From: Eubacteriaceae bacterium
Lineage (GTDB): Bacteria > Bacillota > Clostridia > Eubacteriales > Alkalibacteraceae
Assembly (NCBI GenBank): GCA_003446375.1
Contig: DMAW01000024.1
Span: 1-7,614 of the forward strand
Reading direction: 5' to 3'
Length of the DNA: 7,614 nt
A program made the position numbers and the translations under genes. Shown piece after piece: positions 1 to 6,359 of this stretch. The first letter of the stretch is position 1. Each line of letters begins with the position of its first letter. Under the pieces are notes generated by a model, which had not been told where the DNA came from, made no database searches, and saw nothing but the letters and a program-made list of their open reading frames with translations.

Positions 1-129
1 GGTGGATTGGGCTATGAGAACCTGATTAAAAATTTCTTCAAGTAGTTTAGAAAATGCTTGGTCTTTTGATTCTTTTGTAAAAAGTCCGTGCAAAAGTTCA
101 GTATCCAGTGTAATATTTAATTGAGCCAT
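1..129 (-). CDS. IS256-family transposase, N-terminal part (runs off window)
   Basis: A minus-strand frame starts with ATG at 129-127 and stays open to the window edge, giving 43 codons that begin MAQLNITLDTELLHGLF and continue with a KLLEEIFNQVL segment. I recognise this as the N-terminus of IS256/mutator-type DDE transposases, which start with a short beta-like segment followed by a helical 'LLxxIxNQVL' stretch. The catalytic DDE residues would lie outside the window. A GAGGAG ribosome binding site sits 9 bases upstream on the minus strand (138-143). The gene reads away from the PTS gene, so its promoter end faces the GRE locus. The visible part shows no frameshift; whether the whole transposase is intact cannot be seen. 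Family identity is from memory of related sequences, not from a search. Confidence 0.8.
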   Translation of the reverse strand, partial: MAQLNITLDTELLHGLFTKESKDQAFSKLLEEIFNQVLIAQST

Positions 130-236
130 TTTGTTCATCTCCTCAGTTAGGTATTTGTTGGTACTTTTATTTTAACCGAGGACGAGCATTTTGGCTCATT
201 TTTATTTGAAGTTTCTTTTTACACCATTATACGGAC
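1..236 (-). mobile_element. End of an IS256-family insertion sequence
   Basis: This covers the transposase start and about 100 bases of leader up to the presumed terminal inverted repeat. On the minus strand, the outer end would begin near GTCCGTATAATGGTGTAAAA (complement of about 216-235), which looks like the kind of terminus IS256-family elements carry. The exact edge is a guess, because the partner repeat lies outside the window and the target duplication (usually 8-9 bp) cannot be paired. The transposase family supports the element; the boundary is inferred. Confidence 0.55.
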
Positions 237-391
237 TTAATCTAGTTTCGAAAGAAGGTGATACATAAAATACATGAAAAAAGCAAAACAAATATAAATT
301 AATAAAATATTGCATTTGCTCAGATTAATATATTAATAAAATTTATAAAGTCCATAATACTATCTTATTTAAATAAAATTTAATGAACATA
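237..391. other. AT-rich gap between the IS end and the PTS gene
   Basis: This non-coding stretch leads to the PTS permease. I see no convincing sigma-A promoter: TTGCAT at 310-315 has only a weak partner (TAATAA, 334-339), and CATAAT at 353-358 lacks a -35 box. I saw no catabolite-repression (cre-like) operator and no riboswitch-like fold. The permease may be driven by a weak promoter here, or by one reading out of the IS end. Confidence 0.3.
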
Positions 392-404
392 GGGGGTAAA
401 ATTA

Positions 405-1688
405 ATGAATATCATCTCATACATTGCAACGCAAATATTGGGAGTACCGGCAATCCTTTTAGGAGCAATCGCTCTAGTTGGATTACTAGTTCAAAAGAAA
501 GATTTTTCAGATATAATCGGTGGAACTATGAAAACGATTATTGGTTTTATGATTCTTGGATTAGGTGCAGGACACATAGTAGGGATACTTTCACCAATTG
601 GGGGAATGCTAGAAGCATCTCTTGGGATTACAGGTGTAGTACCGAATGATGAAGCTATTGCATCAGTAGCATTGTTGGAATACGGTACAAGTGGTGCACT
701 GATTATGGTTACAGGGTTTTTCGTTAATGTAATTGTTGCAAGATTAACTAGATTTAAATATATATATGTAACAGGGCATCATTTATTATATATAGCCCTT
801 CTTGTAACGGTAATGTTGAGCCTTTATACACCTCTTTCTGGTATAGCGCTGGTTCTACTAGGCGGATTGATTGTTGGTATTTACTGCCCGCTAATTATTG
901 CACTAGTTCAGCCGTACATGGATAAGATAACAAATAATGCAGGTATTGCATATGCTCATTCTACGAACATAGGTTGTTTTATAGGCGCATTTCTTGGGAA
1001 ATTTGTAGGAGATCCTGAAGACAGTACAGAAAAAATTAAATTGCCAAAATGGGCTATGTTTTTCAGAGATACTACTTTGGCAACTGGATCTACAATGGTA
1101 ATTGTGTTCATTGTAGTAGCATTCATTGCTGGTGGAGATGTAGCTTCAAATTATACTGGAACACAAGATAGGATAATGTGGTCAATAATGCAAGGGCTTC
1201 AATTTGGTGCTGGTATTACGGTCTTGTTAGCAGGTGTAAGAATGATTATTGCAGAAATAGTACCAGCATTTAAAGGAATATCAGAAAAAATTGTACCTGA
1301 TGCTAAACCTGGCTTAGATTGTCCTGTAGTTATGCCATATGCTCCAAATGCATGGTTGTTAGGTTTTTTAATAAGTTTTCCATTAGGATTAATATTCACT
1401 TTATTGATGGCTGGACCTTTAGCATTCAAATATGTAGTTATTGCCGGAGTTGTACCGCACTTCTTTGCCAGTGGACCTGCAGCGGTATTTGGAAATGTTA
1501 CTGGTGGAAAGCGTGGGGCTATCTTAGCAGCAATAATTTCATCAGTAATGATTAGTTTTACAATTGCATTGCTAATACCCTTAACTGGGGAGGTATTGAT
1601 ATCATCGGGAACAACTTGGGGTGAAATGGATTATGGTATATTAGGTTCAATTATAGGATATTTGTCAAAAGCGATCACAGGTATGTAG
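405..1688 (+). CDS. PTS EIIC permease, UlaA/SgaT (ascorbate-type) family
   Basis: A 427-residue polytopic membrane protein, slightly shorter than E. coli UlaA (about 465). Family landmarks: GTMKTIIGFMILGLGAG (residues 40-56), matching the GTIKTIIGFM stretch of UlaA; TGHH (123-126); a cytoplasmic loop with KLPKWAMFFRDT (about 210-222), matching KLPGWLNIFHDN; and PYAPNA (311-316), matching SFAPNA. About ten hydrophobic segments alternate with short loops. EIIC forms the sugar channel that hands substrate to EIIB for phosphorylation during import. No EIIB or EIIA domain is fused, and none is encoded in the window, so the partners must be elsewhere. The start is set by an AGGGGGT ribosome binding site at 391-397, eight bases from ATG. 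A terminator follows directly, so the gene is probably its own transcript. The substrate is unknown: UlaA relatives are annotated for ascorbate, but the family also includes uncharacterised members. I therefore give no gene symbol. Confidence 0.9.
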   Translation: MNIISYIATQILGVPAILLGAIALVGLLVQKKDFSDIIGGTMKTIIGFMILGLGAGHIVGILSPIGGMLEASLGITGVVPNDEAIASVALLEYGTSGALIMVTGFFVNVIVARLTRFKYIYVTGHHLLYIALLVTVMLSLYTPLSGIALVLLGGLIVGIYCPLIIALVQPYMDKITNNAGIAYAHSTNIGCFIGAFLGKFVGDPEDSTEKIKLPKWAMFFRDTTLATGSTMVIVFIVVAFIAGGDVASNYTGTQDRIMWSIMQGLQFGAGITVLLAGVRMIIAEIVPAFKGISEKIVPDAKPGLDCPVVMPYAPNAWLLGFLISFPLGLIFTLLMAGPLAFKYVVIAGVVPHFFASGPAAVFGNVTGGKRGAILAAIISSVMISFTIALLIPLTGEVLISSGTTWGEMDYGILGSIIGYLSKAITGM

Positions 1689-1697
1689 TATTAATAT

Positions 1698-1731
1698 AAA
1701 GGTGAGCTTCAAGGTTCACCTTTGTACTTTT
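1698..1731 (+). terminator. Rho-independent terminator after the PTS gene
   Basis: AAAGGTGAGC (1698-1707) pairs with GTTCACCTTT (1714-1723) around a six-base loop, with one G-U pair. It is followed by an imperfect T-rich tail (GTACTTTT). It begins ten bases after the PTS stop codon and separates that gene from the GRE cluster. The broken T-run may make it leaky. Confidence 0.7.
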
Positions 1732-1750
1732 AATAGTAACTTAGCTTTAT

Positions 1751-1780
1751 TTGGCGTCAATGGAATTTTTCAAATATACT
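1751..1780 (+). promoter_or_regulatory. Candidate sigma-A promoter for the first activase
   Basis: TTGGCG (1751-1756) and TATACT (1775-1780) are spaced 18 bases apart, between the PTS terminator and the activase start. The -10 differs from consensus at one position and the -35 at two. The transcript would have a leader of about 95 bases. Found by eye. Confidence 0.45.
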
Positions 1781-1881
1781 ATTATATTATTTTTAAGTAA
1801 ATAAACTTAAATTTGATGAAGAGAAGCGAAGTCTAATTTTGAGAATAAAAAGTATTATCAGTAGTTAGATAAGGAGAAAAA

Positions 1882-2799
1882 ATGAAAAAAATTAAAGGAT
1901 TGGTAGTTAATATCCAAAGATATAGCATACATGATGGACCTGGAATTAGAACAGTAGTATTTATGAAAGGTTGTCCTTTAAGGTGTAAATGGTGTAGTAA
2001 TCCAGAAGCTATAAAGAGTACAAGGGAAATATTTTGGCAAGAAGACAAGTGCATTGGTTGTTTGACTTGTTTAACGGTATGCCCAGTGAAAGCTGTTAGA
2101 ATATCAGGGGAGAAAAAAATATTCATTGATCAGAGTATCTGTAATTTGAATGAGTTGTGTATAAAAAATTGCCCTTCTGGTGCTTTAGATATATTTGGTT
2201 ATGAAATGACGGTTGATGAGGTAATAGATATAGTTAAAAAAGATTTATCCTATTATGATGTTTCAGGAGGCGGAATTACATTATCAGGTGGAGAAGTAAT
2301 GCATCAGTTTAAATTTGCGGTTGAATTATTAAAAAAATGTAAAGCAGAAAAAATAAACACTGCAATTGAAACAACAGGATATTCAGATTGGAATAAGATG
2401 GAAGAACTTCTTAAATATACGGATTTAGTTTTTTATGATTTAAAATCAATGGATGAAGAGATTCATAAAGCAACTACAGGAGTTTCAAATAAGATTATTT
2501 TAGAAAATCTTGTTAAACTTGATAAATTGAATATTAATTTTATTATTAGGATGCCCTTTATTCCTGGTGTAAATGACACGAGTCAAAATGCACATATGAT
2601 GATAGATTTTTTCTCTAAATGCAAATCAGAAATCACACTGCAAATATTACCATTTCATAAATATGGATCCTATAAATATAAATTATTGAAAATTCCATTT
2701 GAAATGGAAGATGTTGAAATGCCTAAGCAAACTGAATTAGAAAAATTCAAAGCATATTTTAAAGGAACAAATGTTAAAGTTGAAATTGGTGGCAGATAA
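1882..2799 (+). CDS. Glycyl-radical-enzyme activating enzyme (radical SAM), divergent copy
   Basis: A 305-residue activase of the PflA/PflC family, which uses S-adenosylmethionine and a [4Fe-4S] cluster to draw a hydrogen from the conserved Gly of a partner GRE. N-terminal signature IQRYSIHDGPGIRT (11-24); radical-SAM cysteines CPLRCKWC (31, 35, 38); ferredoxin-like insert with a complete first cluster motif (Cys57, 60, 63, 67 then Pro). The second cluster motif has Cys87, 93 and 97, but Asn90 stands where the usual second Cys would be. The SAM-binding motif reads SGGEV (135-139) instead of the usual SGGEP. The rest, with IETTGY, FYDLKS and a C-terminal LPFHKYG segment, is normal and full length. 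AAGGAG (1871-1876) lies five bases before ATG. The gene is upstream of the GRE, while a second, canonical activase lies downstream. It may serve this GRE, serve another one, or be drifting. The codons look more AT-rich than those of the GRE (not counted). Confidence 0.92.
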   Translation: MKKIKGLVVNIQRYSIHDGPGIRTVVFMKGCPLRCKWCSNPEAIKSTREIFWQEDKCIGCLTCLTVCPVKAVRISGEKKIFIDQSICNLNELCIKNCPSGALDIFGYEMTVDEVIDIVKKDLSYYDVSGGGITLSGGEVMHQFKFAVELLKKCKAEKINTAIETTGYSDWNKMEELLKYTDLVFYDLKSMDEEIHKATTGVSNKIILENLVKLDKLNINFIIRMPFIPGVNDTSQNAHMMIDFFSKCKSEITLQILPFHKYGSYKYKLLKIPFEMEDVEMPKQTELEKFKAYFKGTNVKVEIGGR

Positions 2800-2886
2800 G
2801 CAGTAGTAATTAATCTAGAAAATAAAAGTAAGGATTAAATAAGAGAGTAGATAAAAATATTCTATAGGTATGATGAAATCTTTTGC

Positions 2887-2895
2887 TGATATAAG
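2887..2895 (+). promoter_or_regulatory. Candidate extended -10 promoter for the GRE gene
   Basis: TG-A-TATAAG fits an extended -10 element (TGnTATAAT) in the 175-base gap between the first activase and the GRE. No good -35 box lies 16-18 bases upstream, which extended -10 promoters tolerate. The leader would be about 75 bases. I found no terminator in the gap, so read-through from the activase is also possible. Confidence 0.3.
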
Positions 2896-2915
2896 ATAGA
2901 AGAAACAAGGTAAGT

Positions 2916-2930
2916 ACAATAATCGATTGT
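2916..2930. promoter_or_regulatory. Small palindrome, possible operator
   Basis: ACAAT and ATTGT flank AATCG, and the centre also contains the palindrome ATCGAT. It lies about 20 bases downstream of the candidate -10 element of the GRE gene, where a repressor could act. Such short AT-rich palindromes are common by chance. No regulator gene is present in the window. Confidence 0.15.
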
Positions 2931-2961
2931 AATAAGAGAAAATGCAGATAATAATCTATAC

Positions 2962-2967
2962 GGAGGT
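2962..2967 (+). promoter_or_regulatory. Ribosome binding site that fixes the GRE start
   Basis: GGAGGT at 2962-2967 lies seven bases before ATG at 2975. An in-frame ATG at 2942 would add eleven residues (MQIIIYTEVQN) but lacks a good ribosome binding site and would place this one inside the coding region. The 2975 start also gives the charged N-terminus (NDRIEKLRN) typical of the family. Confidence 0.85.
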
Positions 2968-2974
2968 CCAAAAT

Positions 2975-5338
2975 ATGAATGATAGAATAGAAAAACTCAG
3001 GAACACGTTTTTATCGGCTACAAGGATGGCTGATACTGAGCGTGCAGTACTTATAACAGAGAGTTATAAAAGAAATGAAGATAAATCCGAGCCCATGAAA
3101 CGAGCGCTTGCGCTATATCATTTGATGGATAAAATGAGCATTAATATCCATGAAAATGAACTTTTAGTAGGTTGCCATACTCAATTTGTACGCAGTGCCC
3201 CTTTGTTTCCAGAATATTCAGGGGGCTGGATAGCAGCTCAAATGGACGATTTTCCAACACGTCCAGGTGACAAATTTGAGATAACCGAAGATCAAAAAGC
3301 TACGATGAGAAAATTACTTGAATACTGGAAAGGGCGTTCGCTTGACGAACGTATTATGGCTTGTGTACCTGATGAGTTTAAACCGGTGCTTGATACCAAA
3401 GTAATTTATAATGCTAGTTATGCTGCAAAATCACCAGGACATCTAGTGCCTAATTACGAGTATTTATTAAAAACTGGATTTGATAAAATTATCCAAAGGT
3501 GCGAAAAAAAATTATCTGAGCTTGACATGAATAACGATGATTATGTAGATAAACGTGAGTTTTATCTTTCAACAATAGAATCAATGAAAGCAGCAATTCG
3601 CTACATGAAAAGATTCTCTGAACTTGCAATGGAAATGGCAAAATACGAGAAAGACGATCTTCGAAAAGAGGAATTGATTAAGATAGCGAAAAATTGTGCA
3701 AATATTCCTGCGAAACCAGCATCGTCGTATTGGGAAGCACTACAGTTTATTTTATTGGTTCAGCTGACAATTCAACTTGAAGGAAATGGTCTTGCCATTA
3801 GCCTTGGTAGAATGGATAAATATTTATACCCTTATTATAAAGCTGATATTGATGCCGGGAGAATAGATAAAAAGCAAGCTCTTGAGCTTATGGAATGTTT
3901 ATATCTAAAACTATCTGAAATAGATAAAATAGCATCCAATGAATCTGCTGCTGTAAATACAGGCCCTGCTCATGGTCAGACTATTACAATTGGCGGAACG
4001 TTAGAGGATGGTAGTGATATAACTAACGACATTTCGATACTTGTTTTGGAAGCTGACAGGAGAATAGGACTGGCGCAACCAGATATTGCGGTTCGGATAC
4101 ATAAAGGTACTTCTCAGAGACTTATAGATGCTGCAACGAAGAATGTTAAGTCAGGTCTTAACAAAGTAAAAATATATAATGATGAACTTATTGAGCGTGC
4201 AGTAAAAATGATTGGCATCAGCGATGAGGATGCGTATAATTTTAGTTTTCTTGGTTGTAGCGAGCCTGTGATTGACGGTAAAACTAACAGTTGGGGGAAT
4301 AGTGGTCATTTAAATCTGGCAAAATGCATTGAACTGGCTCTGAATGATGGGCGATGTATGCTTACAAATCAGCAGATGGGGCCTAAAACTGGAAAAGCTA
4401 TCACATTTACATGTTTTGATGATGTTAAAGAAGCTTATAGAAGGCAGGTAGAATATTTTACTGATATTCTAGTGAAATATGACAGAATCATCGATATGTG
4501 TCATAAAAGATATCTTTCATTACCATTTTGTTCAGTTGTTATTGATGACTGTATCGAAAGAGGTGTGGATTTTGAACGTGGAGGAGCCAAGTATAACTTT
4601 ATATCACCATTGGGGGTAGGACCAATAACTGTAGGGGACTCATTGATGGCAATAAAAAAATTAGTTTTTGATGATCAAAAACTAAGTATGGATAGTCTTA
4701 TTAAAGCATTAAAAAATGACTTTTCTGAAGAAGAACCTTTAAGGCTGATGTTGAGAAATAAAGCACCTAAATATGGCAATGACATTGATGAAGCTGACAA
4801 AATGTCTGATTTTGCGATGACGGTATTTTGTGATGCTCTTGAAGGGCGAAAGGATGCACGTGGCGGAGTATTTACTGCAGGGATTTACTACCTTACGGCA
4901 AATGTGCCTAATGGAGAACGAACTGCAGCTACACCAAATGGTAGACATTCAGGAGAGCCTCTTAATGATGGTGGAATATCACCGACGCATGGTGATGATA
5001 AATCGGGTGCCACAGCTGTACTGAAATCTGCTGGCAAACTTTCGAATGTGCGAGCTGGCCATGGTTCAGTATTGAATCAGCTTATACATCCAACAATATT
5101 CAAGGGTGAAGATAGTGATAAAATATTTGGTGAGTTCATGCGAAGTATAGTAGACTGCGGTGTATGGGAAACACAGTTTAATGTAGTCACGAAAGAAGAT
5201 CTTATTCGAGCACAAGAGCACCCTGATGAATATAGATCACTTGTAGTCCGTGTAGCTGGTTATAGTGCGTTTTTTACTGTCCTTGGTAAAAGCGTGCAAG
5301 ATGATATCATTAATCGAACTAGTTTGATGGAGTATTAA
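2975..5338 (+). CDS. Glycyl radical enzyme, PflD/dehydratase-like, substrate unknown
   Basis: A full-length 787-residue cytoplasmic GRE. The N-terminal PFL-like domain carries the family pattern RAVLITESYK, ENELLVG and FPEYSGGW. SPGH (153-156) probably provides the substrate-pocket His equivalent to His164 of glycerol dehydratase. The active-site loop is GCSEP: thiyl Cys428 and, two residues on, Glu430, the general base of C-O and C-N cleaving GREs. The C-terminal glycyl radical motif is RVAGYSAFF with Gly762. This combination (Cys-x-Glu-Pro) places it with diol dehydratase, choline lyase and PflD-like enzymes, not with pyruvate formate-lyase (adjacent Cys-Cys). After the loop comes WGNSGH, where glycerol dehydratase has WHDAA and choline lyase has WTSTG. 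The segment EGNGLAIS (269-276) replaces the usual ESNGHS-like motif. It is therefore probably neither of those enzymes. It is co-transcribed with the downstream activase one base away. Candidate substrates are PTS-derived phosphosugars, by analogy with YbiW/PflD. Confidence 0.95.
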   Translation: MNDRIEKLRNTFLSATRMADTERAVLITESYKRNEDKSEPMKRALALYHLMDKMSINIHENELLVGCHTQFVRSAPLFPEYSGGWIAAQMDDFPTRPGDKFEITEDQKATMRKLLEYWKGRSLDERIMACVPDEFKPVLDTKVIYNASYAAKSPGHLVPNYEYLLKTGFDKIIQRCEKKLSELDMNNDDYVDKREFYLSTIESMKAAIRYMKRFSELAMEMAKYEKDDLRKEELIKIAKNCANIPAKPASSYWEALQFILLVQLTIQLEGNGLAISLGRMDKYLYPYYKADIDAGRIDKKQALELMECLYLKLSEIDKIASNESAAVNTGPAHGQTITIGGTLEDGSDITNDISILVLEADRRIGLAQPDIAVRIHKGTSQRLIDAATKNVKSGLNKVKIYNDELIERAVKMIGISDEDAYNFSFLGCSEPVIDGKTNSWGNSGHLNLAKCIELALNDGRCMLTNQQMGPKTGKAITFTCFDDVKEAYRRQVEYFTDILVKYDRIIDMCHKRYLSLPFCSVVIDDCIERGVDFERGGAKYNFISPLGVGPITVGDSLMAIKKLVFDDQKLSMDSLIKALKNDFSEEEPLRLMLRNKAPKYGNDIDEADKMSDFAMTVFCDALEGRKDARGGVFTAGIYYLTANVPNGERTAATPNGRHSGEPLNDGGISPTHGDDKSGATAVLKSAGKLSNVRAGHGSVLNQLIHPTIFKGEDSDKIFGEFMRSIVDCGVWETQFNVVTKEDLIRAQEHPDEYRSLVVRVAGYSAFFTVLGKSVQDDIINRTSLMEY

Positions 5339-5339
5339 A

Positions 5340-6224
5340 ATGAAGGGTTGCGTATTCGATATTCAACGATTTTCAATTCATGATGGTCCTGGAATTAGAA
5401 CTACTGTATTTTTGAAAGGATGTCCGCTAAATTGTAAATGGTGCTGCAATCCGGAGTCGATTGATCCGTCACCAGAGCTTATGTTTAATCCTGAATTATG
5501 TATTGGTTGTGGTCTTTGTATCGAGGTATGCGAGACAGGTGCTTCAAGTATTAATGGTTTTAATCGTTCGCTCTGCACTGGTTGTGGCAAATGTACGGAT
5601 AGATGTTATGCTGAAGCGAAGTATATTAAGGGGCGGCATATGCTACCTCAAGAAGTTCTTGAGGAAGTTATAAAAGATGTTTCTTTCTATAAACGTACTA
5701 ATGGCGGTGTAACATTCAGTGGTGGTGAGCCATTGCTCCAGATTGATTTTTTGGAAGAATTGCTTTATCTATGTCAAACTAAAAATCTTAGTACTGCAAT
5801 TGAAACGTGTGGCTATGTACCATGGAAGAATTTTGAGAGAATTGCTGATCTTGTGGAAGTGTTTTTGTTTGATATTAAAAGTGTAGATAATATAAAACAT
5901 ACTGAATATACAGGTGTAGGCTGTGAACGAATAATGGAGAACTGCGAGCGTTTGGCAAAGATCGCTAAACGTATAGTGATTCGGGTTCCTGTAATACCAG
6001 AATTTAACAATAATTTGGATGACCTTAGCAAAATTGTCAGATTTGCCGAGAAAATTGGGGTCAAAGAAGTGAATTTCTTGCCATACCATAGATTGGCAGA
6101 AGGAAAATACTCTTTTATGGGTCTTGAATATTGGAATCCAGGTGTAAATCGGCTTGATGATTCATCGGTTAAAGAAATTATCGACAAGATTGGAACATTT
6201 ATTAAACTTAAAGTGGGTGGTTGA
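5340..6224 (+). CDS. Glycyl-radical-enzyme activating enzyme (radical SAM), canonical copy
   Basis: A 294-residue activase, most likely the dedicated one for the GRE: its ATG begins one base after the GRE stop, and its ribosome binding site (GGAG near 5329) lies inside the GRE's last codons, so translation is probably coupled. All family motifs are complete: FSIHDGPGIRT (11-21), radical-SAM cysteines CPLNCKWC (28, 32, 35), two full ferredoxin-type cluster motifs (Cys54, 57, 60, 64 and Cys79, 82, 85, 89), and FSGGEP (126-131) for SAM binding. IETCGY, LFDIKS and FLPYHRLAEGKY follow in the usual order. One reductant-fed radical-SAM cluster generates the 5'-deoxyadenosyl radical; the two accessory clusters probably relay electrons. 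Compared with the activase at 1882-2799 it keeps every Cys and the Pro that the other lacks. The last residues (KVGG) are near the usual family end. Confidence 0.95.
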   Translation: MKGCVFDIQRFSIHDGPGIRTTVFLKGCPLNCKWCCNPESIDPSPELMFNPELCIGCGLCIEVCETGASSINGFNRSLCTGCGKCTDRCYAEAKYIKGRHMLPQEVLEEVIKDVSFYKRTNGGVTFSGGEPLLQIDFLEELLYLCQTKNLSTAIETCGYVPWKNFERIADLVEVFLFDIKSVDNIKHTEYTGVGCERIMENCERLAKIAKRIVIRVPVIPEFNNNLDDLSKIVRFAEKIGVKEVNFLPYHRLAEGKYSFMGLEYWNPGVNRLDDSSVKEIIDKIGTFIKLKVGG

Positions 6225-6281
6225 AAAACTGTCAAAGTAGGCATGAGCGGAATTTATAGATATCGCTTAATACAGAGGTTG

Positions 6282-6310
6282 TTGACTAAGAGTATTATTG
6301 AATATAGGAT
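6282..6310 (+). promoter_or_regulatory. Candidate sigma-A promoter for the PHP phosphoesterase gene
   Basis: TTGACT (6282-6287), one mismatch from consensus, and TAGGAT (6305-6310), two mismatches, are spaced 17 bases apart. Transcription would begin near 6317, downstream of the two in-frame ATGs at 6243 and 6309. This supports the TTG start at 6360. There is no terminator after the activase, so read-through from the GRE operon is also expected. Confidence 0.45.
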
Positions 6311-6337
6311 GAAGAAAGGGTACTCGGTACTTTTAAT

Positions 6338-6346
6338 AGGGGTGAG
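6338..6346 (+). promoter_or_regulatory. Ribosome binding site for the TTG start of the PHP gene
   Basis: AGGGGTGAG at 6338-6346 lies 13 bases before TTG at 6360, somewhat longer than ideal. The in-frame ATGs at 6243 and 6309 have only weak purine stretches in front, at poor spacing. Confidence 0.5.
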
Positions 6347-6359
6347 TGTTATTAAAAAT

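Noticed and set aside
2942..2974. Upstream ATG that would extend the GRE by eleven residues
   Set aside because: A GGAGGT ribosome binding site at 2962-2967 is correctly spaced only for ATG 2975, and the extra residues do not look like the family.
2975..5338. Pyruvate formate-lyase
   Set aside because: Pyruvate formate-lyase has two adjacent active-site cysteines; here there is one Cys in GCSEP with the Glu of C-O/C-N cleaving relatives.
5813..6244. Minus-strand open frame of 143 codons opposite the second activase
   Set aside because: It lies fully antisense to a gene with complete family motifs, has no ribosome binding site that I can see, and no recognisable domain.
1724..6339. A 13-base identical stretch, GTACTTTTAATAG, at 1724-1736 and 6327-6339
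   Set aside because: It is AT-rich, lies in unrelated contexts (terminator tail and leader), and has no extended similarity on either side; probably chance.
6243..6359. N-terminal 39-residue extension of the PHP protein
   Set aside because: No family likeness, weak ribosome binding sites, and the region overlaps a good promoter candidate; the TTG at 6360 fits the family start.
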